From Candidatus Methylophosphatis roskildensis (GTDB taxonomy: Bacteria; Pseudomonadota; Gammaproteobacteria; Burkholderiales; Rhodocyclaceae): a DNA stretch of 64,000 bases. Location of the stretch: contig JADJEV010000001.1 in assembly GCA_016708905.1 (NCBI GenBank), positions 620,001 to 684,000 on the forward strand, in the 5' to 3' direction. The notes under the pieces are model-generated. The model had not been told where the DNA came from and did no database searches. It saw nothing but the letters and a program-made list of their open reading frames with translations. Each line of letters starts with the position of its first letter. Position 1 is the first letter of the stretch. Positions 1-14,519 of this stretch are shown here, piece by piece. The translations under genes were made by a program, and so were the position numbers.

Positions 1-115
1 TCTGCTTCCAGGTCTCTTGCAGAAACTCCGGCGTGATCAGATGCGCCAACGAAGTGAAGCGCAGCTTCGGATTCGATTTCGCTTTCCCAACGATCTGGTC
101 CAGTTGTGTGGACAT
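1..115 (-). CDS. Group II intron reverse transcriptase/maturase, N-terminal end (cut by window edge)
   Basis: The 38 visible codons, starting at ATG 115-113, read like the start of a bacterial group II intron-encoded protein: a basic leader, then a segment containing LRFTSLAHLITPEFLQETW, which matches the short conserved N-terminal block these proteins carry before the RT fingers. Such proteins help the intron RNA fold and splice, and copy it into DNA targets. The remaining RT, maturase and any endonuclease domains lie beyond base 1, so activity cannot be judged. The start codon lies about 510 bases inside the intron RNA that begins at 625, where an ORF in domain IV is expected. The family call is fairly safe from this block; the class is not. 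Confidence 0.7.
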   Translation of the reverse strand, partial: MSTQLDQIVGKAKSNPKLRFTSLAHLITPEFLQETWKQ

Positions 116-625
116 TCTTTTCCAACCTCTGCGTGCAGGGAATGTTTCCCCAGACCAGCTACTCAACCTGCCCCGCCCCTTCCCCATGTACGCGGCTTTC
201 CCGCGCTCCGAGTACTACTGGCGAGTCCGACTTCCACCGTCGCGTTTGTCTCCCTCAGGATGGTCCTTTCGGTCAACATACTCGGTCCGTTATGGCCAGA
301 CCAAGACGGCGGTGGATCTCCCAGGTGCCATGACGCTTCCATTTCTGACCATGCCGTGCTCTCAGACCCCGCCGGAGTCTCCAGCGACCATCGCCCGTAG
401 CGGTCGCCTACTGTTGCCTTCCAGGTATTCGACCCTGTCGGCCTCCGGATGTATCACGAGGCTCCATCGCTTCACTTGCGTTACGGCCTGGTCATCGCTC
501 TGTCTACGCTTAACTCATGTCGTTACCTTCATGAGCCCAAGACTCGATTCCCGGTGGGGTGGCTCTTCCCCCTTGCCGGGGCGGGAATCTCACCCGCTGA
601 AAGCGCCGGGCTTAACCTGGCGCAC
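1..625 (-). mobile_element. Group II intron 2, 5' part (inserted inside intron 1)
   Basis: Reading the minus strand from 625, the sequence starts GTGCGCC, the classic GUGYG 5' end of a group II intron, followed by about 500 bases of structured, ORF-poor sequence and then the RT start at 115. The bases just upstream (626 onward) are the reverse transcriptase gene of another intron, interrupted after codons for G-D-I-K-G-C-F. The last exon bases are GCTTCG; a TGAAGC segment (complement of 469-474) inside the intron could serve as the exon-binding site, which is inference. The 3' end is outside the window. Confidence 0.75.
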
Positions 626-1199
626 CGAAGCAGCCTTTGATATCCCCCTCCAGCACCCACTCTGCCTTGTCGTGACCCGACAGAATCGTATGACACTGTT
701 TGATCGCGTCGGCCGTGGAACGCTCAGGCCGGAACCCATAGGAGTTCCGGTCGCCAAGCGTCTCCGCGACCGGCGCGAGGGCGAGCAGATACAACGCCTG
801 CATCGCCCGATCGTGTAGCGTCGGGATGCCCAGAGGGCGTTTCTTGCCATTGGTTTTCGGGATATACACCCTTCTCAGTGGCAACGGCTGATAGCCGCGC
901 CGACCGAGTGCTTCGATGGCTTGCCGCTTCGCCACGGGCGTCGACCAGGTTGCTCGATCGACGCCCGGCGTATTCTTGCCTTGGTTCTCAGTCACTCGCT
1001 TGACGGCGATGGCTTTGCCGCTGAACGAGCGGGTCAGAAACCGTTGCAGGGTTTTCACCCTGCGCCAGTCGCCGGCCTGGGTTGCCTTCACAATACGCGC
1101 CTGCAGCCGCCTCACGGTTCCATGCAATCGGCTCCAGTCGAACTGGTGCCAGTCACACGGGGCCATGGAGGCCGCAGACGCCCGATTCGGCGTGCTCAC
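626..1199 (-). pseudogene. ltrA: Group II intron 1 reverse transcriptase, interrupted fragment
   Basis: This is the N-terminal third of a group II intron-encoded protein. Visible landmarks are the N-terminal RT region (FDWSRLHGTVRRLQARIVKA), the NQGKNTPGVD block, the PLRRVYIPKTNGKKRPLGIP block and the YGFRPERSTADAI motif, ending at LEGDIKGCF just before the catalytic YADD region. The start was taken as GTG at 1199 because AAGGAGG lies just upstream. The frame breaks at 625, exactly where a new GTGCG intron 5' end begins, so the break is an insertion and not a frameshift. The fragment alone cannot be a working reverse transcriptase. Confidence 0.85.
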
Positions 1200-1977
1200 T
1201 TGCTTGCCTCCTTTCGCTGATCCCGGCGGGAGGCAAGGCGATCCCCGTTGGGGGACGCTCTGCCCCCTTGGGGATGACGGTTCGACAGGATCTCTTGTGA
1301 CAAGAGACCACGCGGAATTCAGCGCTCTTTCGAGCGGGGTGATGTTGCAACCCCTATCCATCCGATTACAGGACGGCCTTCGCTTTCTCCGCGATCCTTT
1401 ACCCGCCGGCCCCTGGGCTTTCCTTGCGGTCAGCTTGCCCTTCCGGGCGGGACGACGGGCTTACCCTGTTCCACTTCGACGACACGAATGGGTTAGACCT
1501 TGCCTATGCACCGGTGGCGATACGTCAGCGTCCCCCAAACGGCTTATGGGAGGACCCGCCACTTACCGTTTTGGTTCGGGCTTATCAGCAGCTTTAGCCC
1601 GCTAACAATCACGGTGCGTTATCCGGCAATTCACATGTGTTGGTCATACCATCCAGCCTGGCACCTCATCCGCCGCGCTGCTGGCAGAATCGCGAACGTC
1701 CCTCGCGGGATCATTCGCACCTCATGGGTGGTTACGTTGTCAGGATCGCTTGGCACCTCCTCGTTGCCGAGGACGCACCGATCCCTAGACTACTGCTGGC
1801 TGAACAGCAGGTCTCGCTGACCGCGTTGCTGCGGTCGAGACAATCGTCAAAGTGGCTTACGCCACTCAGGTAAAGCTAGGTGTGCCATGTCTCAGGCACC
1901 TTTCACTCTAAGGCTCCGTTTCGCCAAGTGATACTGCCCTGGCTAGGCGAGCTACCTAAGCGACCATCAGGTCGCAC
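626..1977 (-). mobile_element. Group II intron 1, 5' part (host of intron 2)
   Basis: On the minus strand the intron starts at 1977 with GTGCGACC, again the GUGYG 5' signature. About 780 bases of structured RNA (1200-1977), with no convincing ORF, precede an RT gene that starts near 1199. That gene is interrupted at 625/626 by intron 2, so the rest of intron 1 (RT body, domains V and VI, 3' splice site) should lie left of the window if the insertion was clean. No gene is recognisable in the 5' exon just above 1977, so it appears to have inserted in non-coding DNA downstream of gltD. Confidence 0.75.
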
Positions 1978-2148
1978 AGCCGCATTTGTTGAGCGCCCGC
2001 AAGCTGAGTCAAATCGGCGCTTGATCCAAAGTTACCGCCAGGTCGAACGAAAGTCAAACCGGGGAACTCGAACCAACAACCCTGACACGTCGCGGTCACC
2101 GCGGGGCGAGCATTGGCCGATCAGAATACGTCGGTCTTATTGGCGACC
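1978..2148. other. Intergenic stretch between intron 1 and the gltD tandem repeat
   Basis: I see no gene, clear promoter or RNA gene here. It is the presumed 5' exon side of intron 1, downstream of gltD on the minus strand. Confidence 0.5.
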
Positions 2149-2180
2149 TTCGCGCCGCGCGGGCGCAAGCCTGCGCTCGT

Positions 2181-2202
2181 AAAAACTCGGCCCTCGGGGC
2201 AA
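2181..2202 (-). terminator. Degenerate duplicate of the gltBD terminator
   Basis: The same hairpin-plus-T-run as at 2316-2337, copied by the 135-bp duplication. Stem pairing is weakened by substitutions but the T-run remains. Confidence 0.45.
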
Positions 2203-2315
2203 TCCGCGATGGGCGCTGCTTCAACGGGGCAGGGCGCTCGATCCCATGAGGAATTCATCGACCGCGCGGGCGGCCTGGCGCCGTTCGCGCCGCGCAGGCG
2301 CAAGCCTGCGCTCGT

Positions 2316-2337
2316 AAAAACTCGCCCCTCGGGGCGA
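2316..2337 (-). terminator. Rho-independent terminator of gltBD
   Basis: Read on the minus strand: TCGCCC, loop CGAG, GGGCGA, then GTTTTTA. It lies about 20 bases after the gltD stop at 2356. Confidence 0.75.
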
Positions 2338-2355
2338 TCCGCGAAGGGCGCCGCT

Positions 2356-3822
<1,467 letters not shown>

Positions 3823-3860
3823 TTGCTATGGCTCCTGTTTGCGCGTTTCGCGGCAGCCGG

Positions 3861-8602
<4,742 letters not shown>

Positions 8603-8676
8603 CGCGATCTCCAGAACTTGAACCGTGAGCCTCTTACAGTAATGCAGCGCAACGCAGCTTTCAAGGCAAAATTAAT

Positions 8677-8737
8677 GGGGTCAGACTCCTTTTAGTTGCC
8701 GCACCGAAACCGGGCGTTTTTAATTGGGGACAGAGTC
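8677..8737. repeat. GGGGTCAGACTCC / GGGGACAGAGTC motifs beside the RAYT gene
   Basis: Two related motifs, GGGGTCAGACTCC at 8677-8689 and GGGGACAGAGTC at 8726-8737, lie in the space between the RAYT gene and gltB. Such motifs are often found near transposases of this family, but here I only see the resemblance. Confidence 0.45.
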
Positions 8738-8746
8738 AAAGTGGTG

Positions 8747-8766
8747 CATCGCAGCGTTCTGCGATG
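8747..8766. repeat. Perfect hairpin downstream of the RAYT gene
   Basis: CATCGCAG, loop CGTT, CTGCGATG: an 8-bp perfect stem, 35 bases past the transposase stop. It could be a REP-like hairpin recognised by the RAYT, or a transcript-end structure; there is no T-run. Confidence 0.5.
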
Positions 8767-8800
8767 TCGGCAATGAAACGCTGCGGGTGCCGGGCACCAA

Positions 8801-9487
8801 TCACCCAGTGAGAGGCCTACCACGCGGACGCGGCGCCACCGGACGCTCGGTTCGGTTTTTCAGCCAAGCCAGGAATTCGTCGCTGCCGCAGGCCCAGCCC
8901 TTGAACGCCGATTCGGAGATCTTCCTGACCTCCTGGTCGGGCAAGCCTTGATCGAGCAGCGAACGCCACGCGACCTCACGCTCGAACGGCGTGTTGCCGA
9001 GCGCCCAGAAGAGCGGGTGGTCGGTCACCAGCTGGCTTTGCCGCTGGCCCAGGTGAAAGCCTGCACTGGACCAGGGATAGTCGCCAGCTCGGACAACCAT
9101 CCCGGCGCGCACCGGGTTCAACTCGATGTAGCGCATGCAGGCTAGAAGATAGCGCTCCGTCTCTATCACTGCGCAGCGAAAACGCCCCTCCCAGAGCGTG
9201 CCGCTGCGGCCATGTCGGGCATTGAACCAGCCGACATAGCGGCGGCCGAGGGATTGCATGGTCCGACTCAGCCCCTCGGCAGTCGCCGGGCTCGCGAGAA
9301 TATGTACGTGGTTGTCCATCAAAACGTAGGCGTGGATCGCCAGGCGATGGGTACGGATCACGTCCTGGAGGATTTCAAGATAGCGGCGCCGGTCGGATTC
9401 GTCGCGAAAGATGGACTGCCGGTCGTTGCCACGCTGGATGACGTGATGCGGGAGACCCGGCACGACCAGGCGCGGAAGTCTTGCCAT
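8801..9487 (-). CDS. REP-associated tyrosine transposase (RAYT, IS200/Y1 family)
   Basis: About 228 residues starting MARLPRLVVPGLPHHVIQRG, the typical opening of Y1_Tnp transposases in gammaproteobacteria and betaproteobacteria. The HUH metal-binding motif is seen in MDNHVHIL, and a Tyr-containing helix occurs around ETERYLLACMRYIELNPVRAG, followed by YPWSSAGFH. These single-strand transposases are usually single-copy and domesticated, linked to dispersal of short REP palindromes. An upstream start (9517) is open, but ATG 9487 matches the family N-terminus. The gene sits between dgt and gltB on the same strand, 63 bases after dgt, so it has been inserted into an otherwise conserved gene row. 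Hairpin and GGGG motifs lie just downstream. Confidence 0.88.
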   Translation of the reverse strand: MARLPRLVVPGLPHHVIQRGNDRQSIFRDESDRRRYLEILQDVIRTHRLAIHAYVLMDNHVHILASPATAEGLSRTMQSLGRRYVGWFNARHGRSGTLWEGRFRCAVIETERYLLACMRYIELNPVRAGMVVRAGDYPWSSAGFHLGQRQSQLVTDHPLFWALGNTPFEREVAWRSLLDQGLPDQEVRKISESAFKGWACGSDEFLAWLKNRTERPVAPRPRGRPLTG

Positions 9488-9550
9488 CAGCGTTCCCGCA
9501 TCACATGGCGCCCGCACATGGCGCCGGTCAGCCGTCGATGATCGTAACGA

Positions 9551-10711
9551 TCAGATTTCTCCGACTGCAAACAGCCGACGGTGTTCGCGCATCGCATAGC
9601 GGTCAGTCATGCCCGCGACGTAATCGGCCACGGATCGCGCCTTGGCATCGGGGCCCCAAGGGGCATCTGGCGCCGGGCCTGCGGCGCGTGCCTGATACTG
9701 AGGAGGCAGGAGGCGCGGATCGCCCATGAACGCGCCGAACAGGTCGGAAATGATCCGATTGGCCTTGTTGGTCATCCGCAGTACCTGATAGTGGCGGTAG
9801 AGGTTGTCACGCAGAAAGCCTTTGAGGGCGCGATTCTCTGCTGCCATCGATGCGCTGAAAGCAATCAGAGGCGTCGCTCGATGAATGTCCGCGAGCGATG
9901 CCGGTGCAGCTGCCGCGATCCTGGCGCTCGAGGATTCGATCAAGTCGATAACCTGCGCGTTGATCATGCGCCTTGTCGTCTCGTGGATCAAACGACGCCC
10001 GGAAAGCCCTGGATACTCGCGACGCGCCTCATTGGCATGCCGCGCAAACAGCGCCACATCTTCGAGCTGGTCGACGGAAACGAGTCCGGAGCGCAGCCCG
10101 TCATCGACATCGTGGTTGTTGTAGGCAATCTCGTCCGCCAGATTGCATATCTGTGCTTCGAGCGACGGCTGGGTCTTGTCGATGATACGCTGGCCAAGGT
10201 CACCGAGGGCTTGCGCATTTCTGATTGCGCAGTGTTTGAGGATGCCCTCACGTGTCTCGTAGGTCAGGTTGAGCCCGTCGAAAGCGCCGTAGCGTTCTTC
10301 GAGCAGATCGACGGTGCGCAGGGATTGCAGGTTGTGTTCGAAACCGCCGTACTCGTTCATGCAGGCATTGAGCGCATCCTGACCGGCATGCCCGAACGGA
10401 GTGTGGCCGAGGTCATGCGAGAGCGAAATCGCCTCGGCGAGATCCTCGTTCAGACGCAGCGCGCGGGCAATAGAACGGGCGATCTGGCCAACTTCGAGGC
10501 TGTGCGTCAGCCGGGTTCGGAACAGATCGCCCTCATGGTTGACGAACACCTGCGTCTTGTACTCGAGCCGCCGGAATGCCGTGCAATGAACAATGCGGTC
10601 GCGGTCACGCTGAAATTCGTTGCGCGCGAACGGCCGTGCTTCGGTAATTCGACGACCCTTCGAATTGCCCTCGGAGACCGCGTAATCAGCGCATTGCGCG
10701 AGCTCAGCCAT
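9551..10711 (-). CDS. dgt: dGTPase-like HD-domain triphosphohydrolase
   Basis: A 386-residue HD-superfamily protein of the Dgt type 2 subfamily, expected to cut dNTPs to nucleoside and triphosphate. Metal ligands are visible as TRLTHSLEV (His70), LSHDLGHTPFGH (His99-Asp100) and the later NLADEIAYNNHDVDDG segment. The start was placed at ATG 10711 because this gives the usual MAELA-type N-terminus and overlaps the aroB stop by 8 bases, the normal arrangement in the aroK-aroB-dgt operon; the longer open frame to 10792 lies inside aroB. No odd features. The natural substrate cannot be read from sequence. Confidence 0.92.
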   Translation of the reverse strand: MAELAQCADYAVSEGNSKGRRITEARPFARNEFQRDRDRIVHCTAFRRLEYKTQVFVNHEGDLFRTRLTHSLEVGQIARSIARALRLNEDLAEAISLSHDLGHTPFGHAGQDALNACMNEYGGFEHNLQSLRTVDLLEERYGAFDGLNLTYETREGILKHCAIRNAQALGDLGQRIIDKTQPSLEAQICNLADEIAYNNHDVDDGLRSGLVSVDQLEDVALFARHANEARREYPGLSGRRLIHETTRRMINAQVIDLIESSSARIAAAAPASLADIHRATPLIAFSASMAAENRALKGFLRDNLYRHYQVLRMTNKANRIISDLFGAFMGDPRLLPPQYQARAAGPAPDAPWGPDAKARSVADYVAGMTDRYAMREHRRLFAVGEI

Positions 10712-11792
10712 GGCTGCAACACTGATCGATCGTCGCCCGGATTTCGGCCTCAGATGCCGCCGCACTGACCACTGCCTGACCGAGCCCTTCAAGCAGTATC
10801 AGCCTGAGCTGTCCGTTCGCGACTTTCTTGTCGTGGCGCATGAGTTCCAGGTAGCGCGCCGCACCGAGGCTGGGGCCGGTAACCGGCAGGCCGGCACGCT
10901 GAAGCAGGCGCCTGACTCTATCGGCATCATCGTCGGCAAGCCATCCGAGGCGCCGAGACAGATCGGCGGCCATCATCATACCGGTAGCGACGGCTTCGCC
11001 GTGAAGCCACGTGCCATAACCGAGCCCAGTTTCGATCGCGTGGCCGAAAGTGTGGCCGAGGTTGAGCAACGCACGCTCGCCCTGCTCGGTTTCGTCGGCT
11101 TCGACTATCGCTGCCTTGTTGCGGCACGAGCGTTCGATCGCGTAGGTCAAGGCCACCTGGTCACGTGCCAGCAGGGCGGCGACGTTCGCTTCGAGCCAGA
11201 CAAGGAAGTCGGCATCGCGGATCAATCCGTACTTGATGATCTCTGCAAGACCGGCGCGAAGTTCCCGTTCGGGGAGCGTATTCAAGGTCGCCGTGTCGGC
11301 CAATACCAGACGTGGCTGGTGAAAGGCACCGATCATGTTCTTGCCGAGAGGATGATTGATCGCTGTCTTGCCGCCGACCGACGAATCGACCTGAGCCAGC
11401 ACGGTCGTGGGAACCTGAATGTACGGCACGCCACGCTGGTAAGTGGCCGCTGCGAACCCCGTCATGTCACCGATCACCCCCCCCCCAAGGGCCATCAGAG
11501 TCGTCTCGCGGTCGGCAAGCCCGGTCAGAAGGCCGTCAAAAATGCGATTGAGGGTCAGCCAATCCTTATGCGCCTCACCATCAGGCAGCACGATGGCGGT
11601 GGCCGTCGCGCCAGCGCCGCGCAGGGCGCGTTCCAGCCTATCGAGGTAAAGCGGCGCAACCACCTCGTTGGTGACCACCACGACCCGCCCGCTTCTCAGG
11701 TGGGGCGACACGAGGTCGGCACGGTCGAGCAAACCGGCACCGACGTAGATCGGATAACTGCGATTTCCCAGCGCGACATTCACGCTGAGCAT
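10704..11792 (-). CDS. aroB: 3-dehydroquinate synthase
   Basis: AroB converts DAHP to 3-dehydroquinate, the second step of the shikimate pathway, in the cytoplasm using NAD and a divalent metal. The 362-residue length is standard. Diagnostic stretches are the NAD-binding ALGGGVIGDMTGFAA, VPTTVLAQVDSSVGGKTAIN, the metal-ligand region LNLGHTFGHAIE and the later LHGEAVATGM. It overlaps aroK by 13 bases and dgt by 8, so translation is probably coupled. The codons for the GGGV motif contain a run of ten G (C at 11477-11486 on the plus strand), which remains in frame here but is an unusually long homopolymer for a conserved catalytic motif. Confidence 0.97.
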   Translation of the reverse strand: MLSVNVALGNRSYPIYVGAGLLDRADLVSPHLRSGRVVVVTNEVVAPLYLDRLERALRGAGATATAIVLPDGEAHKDWLTLNRIFDGLLTGLADRETTLMALGGGVIGDMTGFAAATYQRGVPYIQVPTTVLAQVDSSVGGKTAINHPLGKNMIGAFHQPRLVLADTATLNTLPERELRAGLAEIIKYGLIRDADFLVWLEANVAALLARDQVALTYAIERSCRNKAAIVEADETEQGERALLNLGHTFGHAIETGLGYGTWLHGEAVATGMMMAADLSRRLGWLADDDADRVRRLLQRAGLPVTGPSLGAARYLELMRHDKKVANGQLRLILLEGLGQAVVSAAASEAEIRATIDQCCSHG

Positions 11793-12310
11793 TGTTCGCG
11801 CATCCTTTTCTCCAGCATTCGCACGACACCGAAGGGCGACTGGCGGTTGCCTTCAACCACCAGATCGGCGACCGAGCGATACAGCGGATCACGTTCGGCG
11901 TAGATCTCGGCCAGCCTGGCCTGCGGGTCATTGACCTGCAGCAGCGGGCGATTCCGGTCCTGCCGAGTTCTTTGGTACAGCGCAACCGGCGGCGCGCATA
12001 GATATACGACGAAGCCGTTTCGGACGAGATGCCTGCGGTTGCCGTCCGCAAGCACGGCGCCACCTCCAGTCGCCATGACGATCCCATCAAGTTGCGTGAG
12101 TTCTTCGATCATCTGCGCTTCACGGCGACGGAATCCCGCCTCACCTTCGATCTCGAATATCACAGGAATCTTCACGCCCGATCGGGCTTCGATCTCTTGG
12201 TCGCAATCGACGAACCGCAGATGCAATCGCTTCGCCAAGTGCCGACCGACGGTCGTCTTTCCCGCCCCCATCATGCCTACCAGGTAGATGTTGTTGCTTC
12301 GCTTGGTCAC
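11780..12310 (-). CDS. aroK: Shikimate kinase
   Basis: Shikimate kinase phosphorylates shikimate with ATP. The Walker A motif (GMMGAGKTTVG), the FVDCDQEIE shikimate-site aspartate, FRRREAQMI, ATGGGAVL and the RDRNRPLL lid region are all present in about 176 residues. I chose GTG at 12310 (V-T-K-R-S-N-N-I-Y-L-V-G) because it aligns with the usual short AroK N-terminus; the open frame continues to 12367 but that part lies in an insertion sequence. In related genomes pilQ usually precedes aroK; here the IS end begins about 22 bases upstream of the start, so the native promoter and upstream genes have been cut away. Confidence 0.94.
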   Translation of the reverse strand: MTKRSNNIYLVGMMGAGKTTVGRHLAKRLHLRFVDCDQEIEARSGVKIPVIFEIEGEAGFRRREAQMIEELTQLDGIVMATGGGAVLADGNRRHLVRNGFVVYLCAPPVALYQRTRQDRNRPLLQVNDPQARLAEIYAERDPLYRSVADLVVEGNRQSPFGVVRMLEKRMREQCSA

Positions 12311-12430
12311 GCCGCAGATTCTATCAGGCTGCACTGTTGTCCAAAACAGCTTATGACGTTGGGTCATCCGAAGGTGTAGGGTGTTGGTGAATGGCCAAAC
12401 CCACCGACACCTGACCGGAGGAGACCCAAC

Positions 12431-13325
12431 GTGAAAGCATCATGCAGCATGTTCAGCCAGATACTCAAGCTGATCCCGCGGACCGACTTCGAGCGGATGG
12501 TCAAACAGACGGGAGCGCAATATCGAAGCAAGGGGTTGTCGAGCTGGAGCCAATTTGTTGGCATGCTGTTCTGCCAGTTGGGCCGCGCTCATTCTCTGCG
12601 GGAGATTGAAGGCGGGCTGAAGAGTTGTGAGGGCAAGCTGGTCCACCTCGGGATTGAAGCGCCGGCGCGCTCGTCGCTGTCCTACGCCAACGGCCATCGC
12701 CCGTGGGAACTGTTCGAGAAGGTGTTCTATGGTTTGTTCGAAACTGTCGCCGCCAAAGCGGTGGGCAAGAAGAAGTTCCGTTTCAAGAACAAGCTGGTCA
12801 GTATCGACTCGACGGTGATCGACCTGTGCCTGTCGATGTACGATTGGGCGAAGTTCCGTCGTACCAAGGGGGGCGGTCAAACTGCATCTGGTGCTCGACC
12901 ACGACGGCTATCTGCCCTGCTTCGGGATCATCACCGACGGCAAGGTCGCTGACGTCAAGGCCGCTCACCAGATCCATTTCGCGCCCGAGACCATCGTTGT
13001 CGATGACCGCGGTTACAACGATTACCGGTTGTTCGCGAAATGGACCGATGCCAGCGTCTATTTCGTCACTCGCATGAAAGACAACACCCTCTTTGAAGTA
13101 GTCGAGGAGCACGAAGTGCCGAGGAACCGAAGCATCCTCAAGGACCAGACCATTCGGCTGAGCGGGACCGGCGCGCAGGAGAAGTGCCCGCATCTTCTGC
13201 GCCGCGTCGAGGCGATCCGCGAGGATACTGGCGGCACCCTTGTCTTCCTGACCAATCATCACGGTCTCGGTGCCAGTACCATCGCTGCAATCTACAAGGA
13301 CCGCTGGCAAATCGAATTGTTCTTC
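12431..13325 (+). pseudogene. IS4-family transposase, N-terminal and central part
   Basis: The frame opens MKASCSMFSQILKLIP, then WSQFVGMLFCQLGRAHSLREIE, the DUF4372-like N-terminal domain of IS4-family transposases. Catalytic-core segments follow: VSIDSTVIDLCLSMYDWAKF (first Asp), then HQIHFAPETIVVDDRGYND (second Asp), and IYKDRWQIELFF near the break, which contains the YRWQIE-type glutamate. Two defects are seen. First, a six-G run at 12868-12873 shifts the frame by one (five G would give FRRTKGAVKLHLVLDHDG). Second, the gene stops at codons for E-L-F-F, where another element begins. It continues at 21319. Confidence 0.85.
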
Positions 13326-13356
13326 GACTACCTTTCATTCCGCACTCCTTCGTATG

Positions 13357-14241
13357 TCATTGAATATCCAGAGCCATCTGGTCTGAGTTACATGCCGACG
13401 GGCTTTGCCGCGCCCTTGCTGCCAAGTAATCGTCGAGGTCGTCCTGGCGAATGGCCCACGGCGCGTTGTGACAAGCTTGCACAGCCGCCAACTCCTTCCG
13501 CCGGACCAGACGCAGGACGGTCGTTGGCGCAACCTTCAGTACGGCGGCGACTTCGTCGATAGTCAATTCGCCGCGTGTCTGGCGCTCGCCCTCTCGATAG
13601 GCGGCAACGCCGTGGCCCTGGCGGATTGAACACACCCTCGCAGCAGTCCAGGTCTTCCCGTGCGCCGTGCGGTGGCCCAATCGATTGATCGTCGCCGCGA
13701 TGCGCTCGTCCGGCTGCTGACGGGCCAACGATGTGATCAGTTCGATGGTCTCGGTACTCGTGATGTGGCGATGCCGACCTACGGGCGTCTTCTTGAGACT
13801 CAACTCCGTGTGATCGCCGCCTTGCCAGTGCACGATGAAGCGCACTGAGTCGCCCTCGGAATACACGACGATCTCCTTCAGCACGGTACGCAGGATGCGT
13901 TTCCTGATGTCATGCGAACTCGCCGGGTGATCCCACAGCCGCGGCAGATCATTGGCCAGCGAAAGCAGACTCTGCTTCGTTTCCTCGCTCGGCGCACAGG
14001 GATGTTGCTGCATCAACACTTCGATTTCCTCTTCCAGCCGAGACTGCACCGCCATCGCATCATTCCAGCGCTTTTCGAGCGTGCCGGCCACAAGACGGTT
14101 CGAGGGATCGACGGCGTCATATTGGCGTTGTGCGCGGCTCACCTCGTAGCCAGCCCGTTGCAACGCCAGCCGTTTCTGGGCAAGCCGTTCGTCCTCGGCG
14201 CCTTGCAGATTCTCGATGGCTTTCAGCTGACTTTTGCGCAC
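13357..14241 (-). pseudogene. Serine recombinase, C-terminal part (severed)
   Basis: This frame has no N-terminal catalytic domain. It carries a charged coiled-coil stretch (LQGAEDERLAQKRLALQRAGYEVSRAQRQYDAVDPSNRLVAG), a NDLPRLWDHPASSHDIRKRILRTVLKEIVVYS segment typical of large serine recombinases, and a C-terminal helix-turn-helix-like region (TIDEVAAVLKVAPTTVLRLVRRKELAA) ending near the left edge of the element. The matching N-terminal part lies 5.4 kb away at 19664-20852 on the same strand. The two were one gene before two transposons landed between them. The frame stays open somewhat above 14241, so the exact upstream limit of this piece is uncertain. Confidence 0.75.
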
Positions 14242-14519
14242 GCTGGACTCGGTGTATTTTTTCGCCCAAGCGGCATCGCCCTGACGTTTTCGCGAGAGAT
14301 TCCGAATGGATGGTCGAACAGACCCCTGCCAGACGGGCGAGTCGTGTCTTGAGGCACGTACGGCCGTGCCGATTGGAGCGGCGGCGGCGAGAATCGAGCG
14401 CTTGTGATCAACCGCTCGCGGGGCCAGTGCTTGGCGTGCGAAGTGGTATTGGTGAGCACTGACGGGCAGCTAATCGAGCACCTCTTGGTCTGCCGTTCGA
14501 TTGGCAGCACAGTTGTGGT
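14242..14519. other. Junction zone between recombinase fragment and DruA-transposase gene
   Basis: This holds the left edge of the DruA-fusion transposon. I could not identify its terminal repeat or a target duplication, and see no convincing gene. Confidence 0.4.

Noticed and set aside
33..818. 261-residue plus-strand frame near the left edge
   Set aside because: It runs antisense across both group II introns, crossing the 625/626 intron junction, so it cannot be an ancestral gene.
12311..12367. Extended N-terminus of aroK
   Set aside because: These codons lie mostly inside the IS4 end; the GTG at 12310 gives the family N-terminus.
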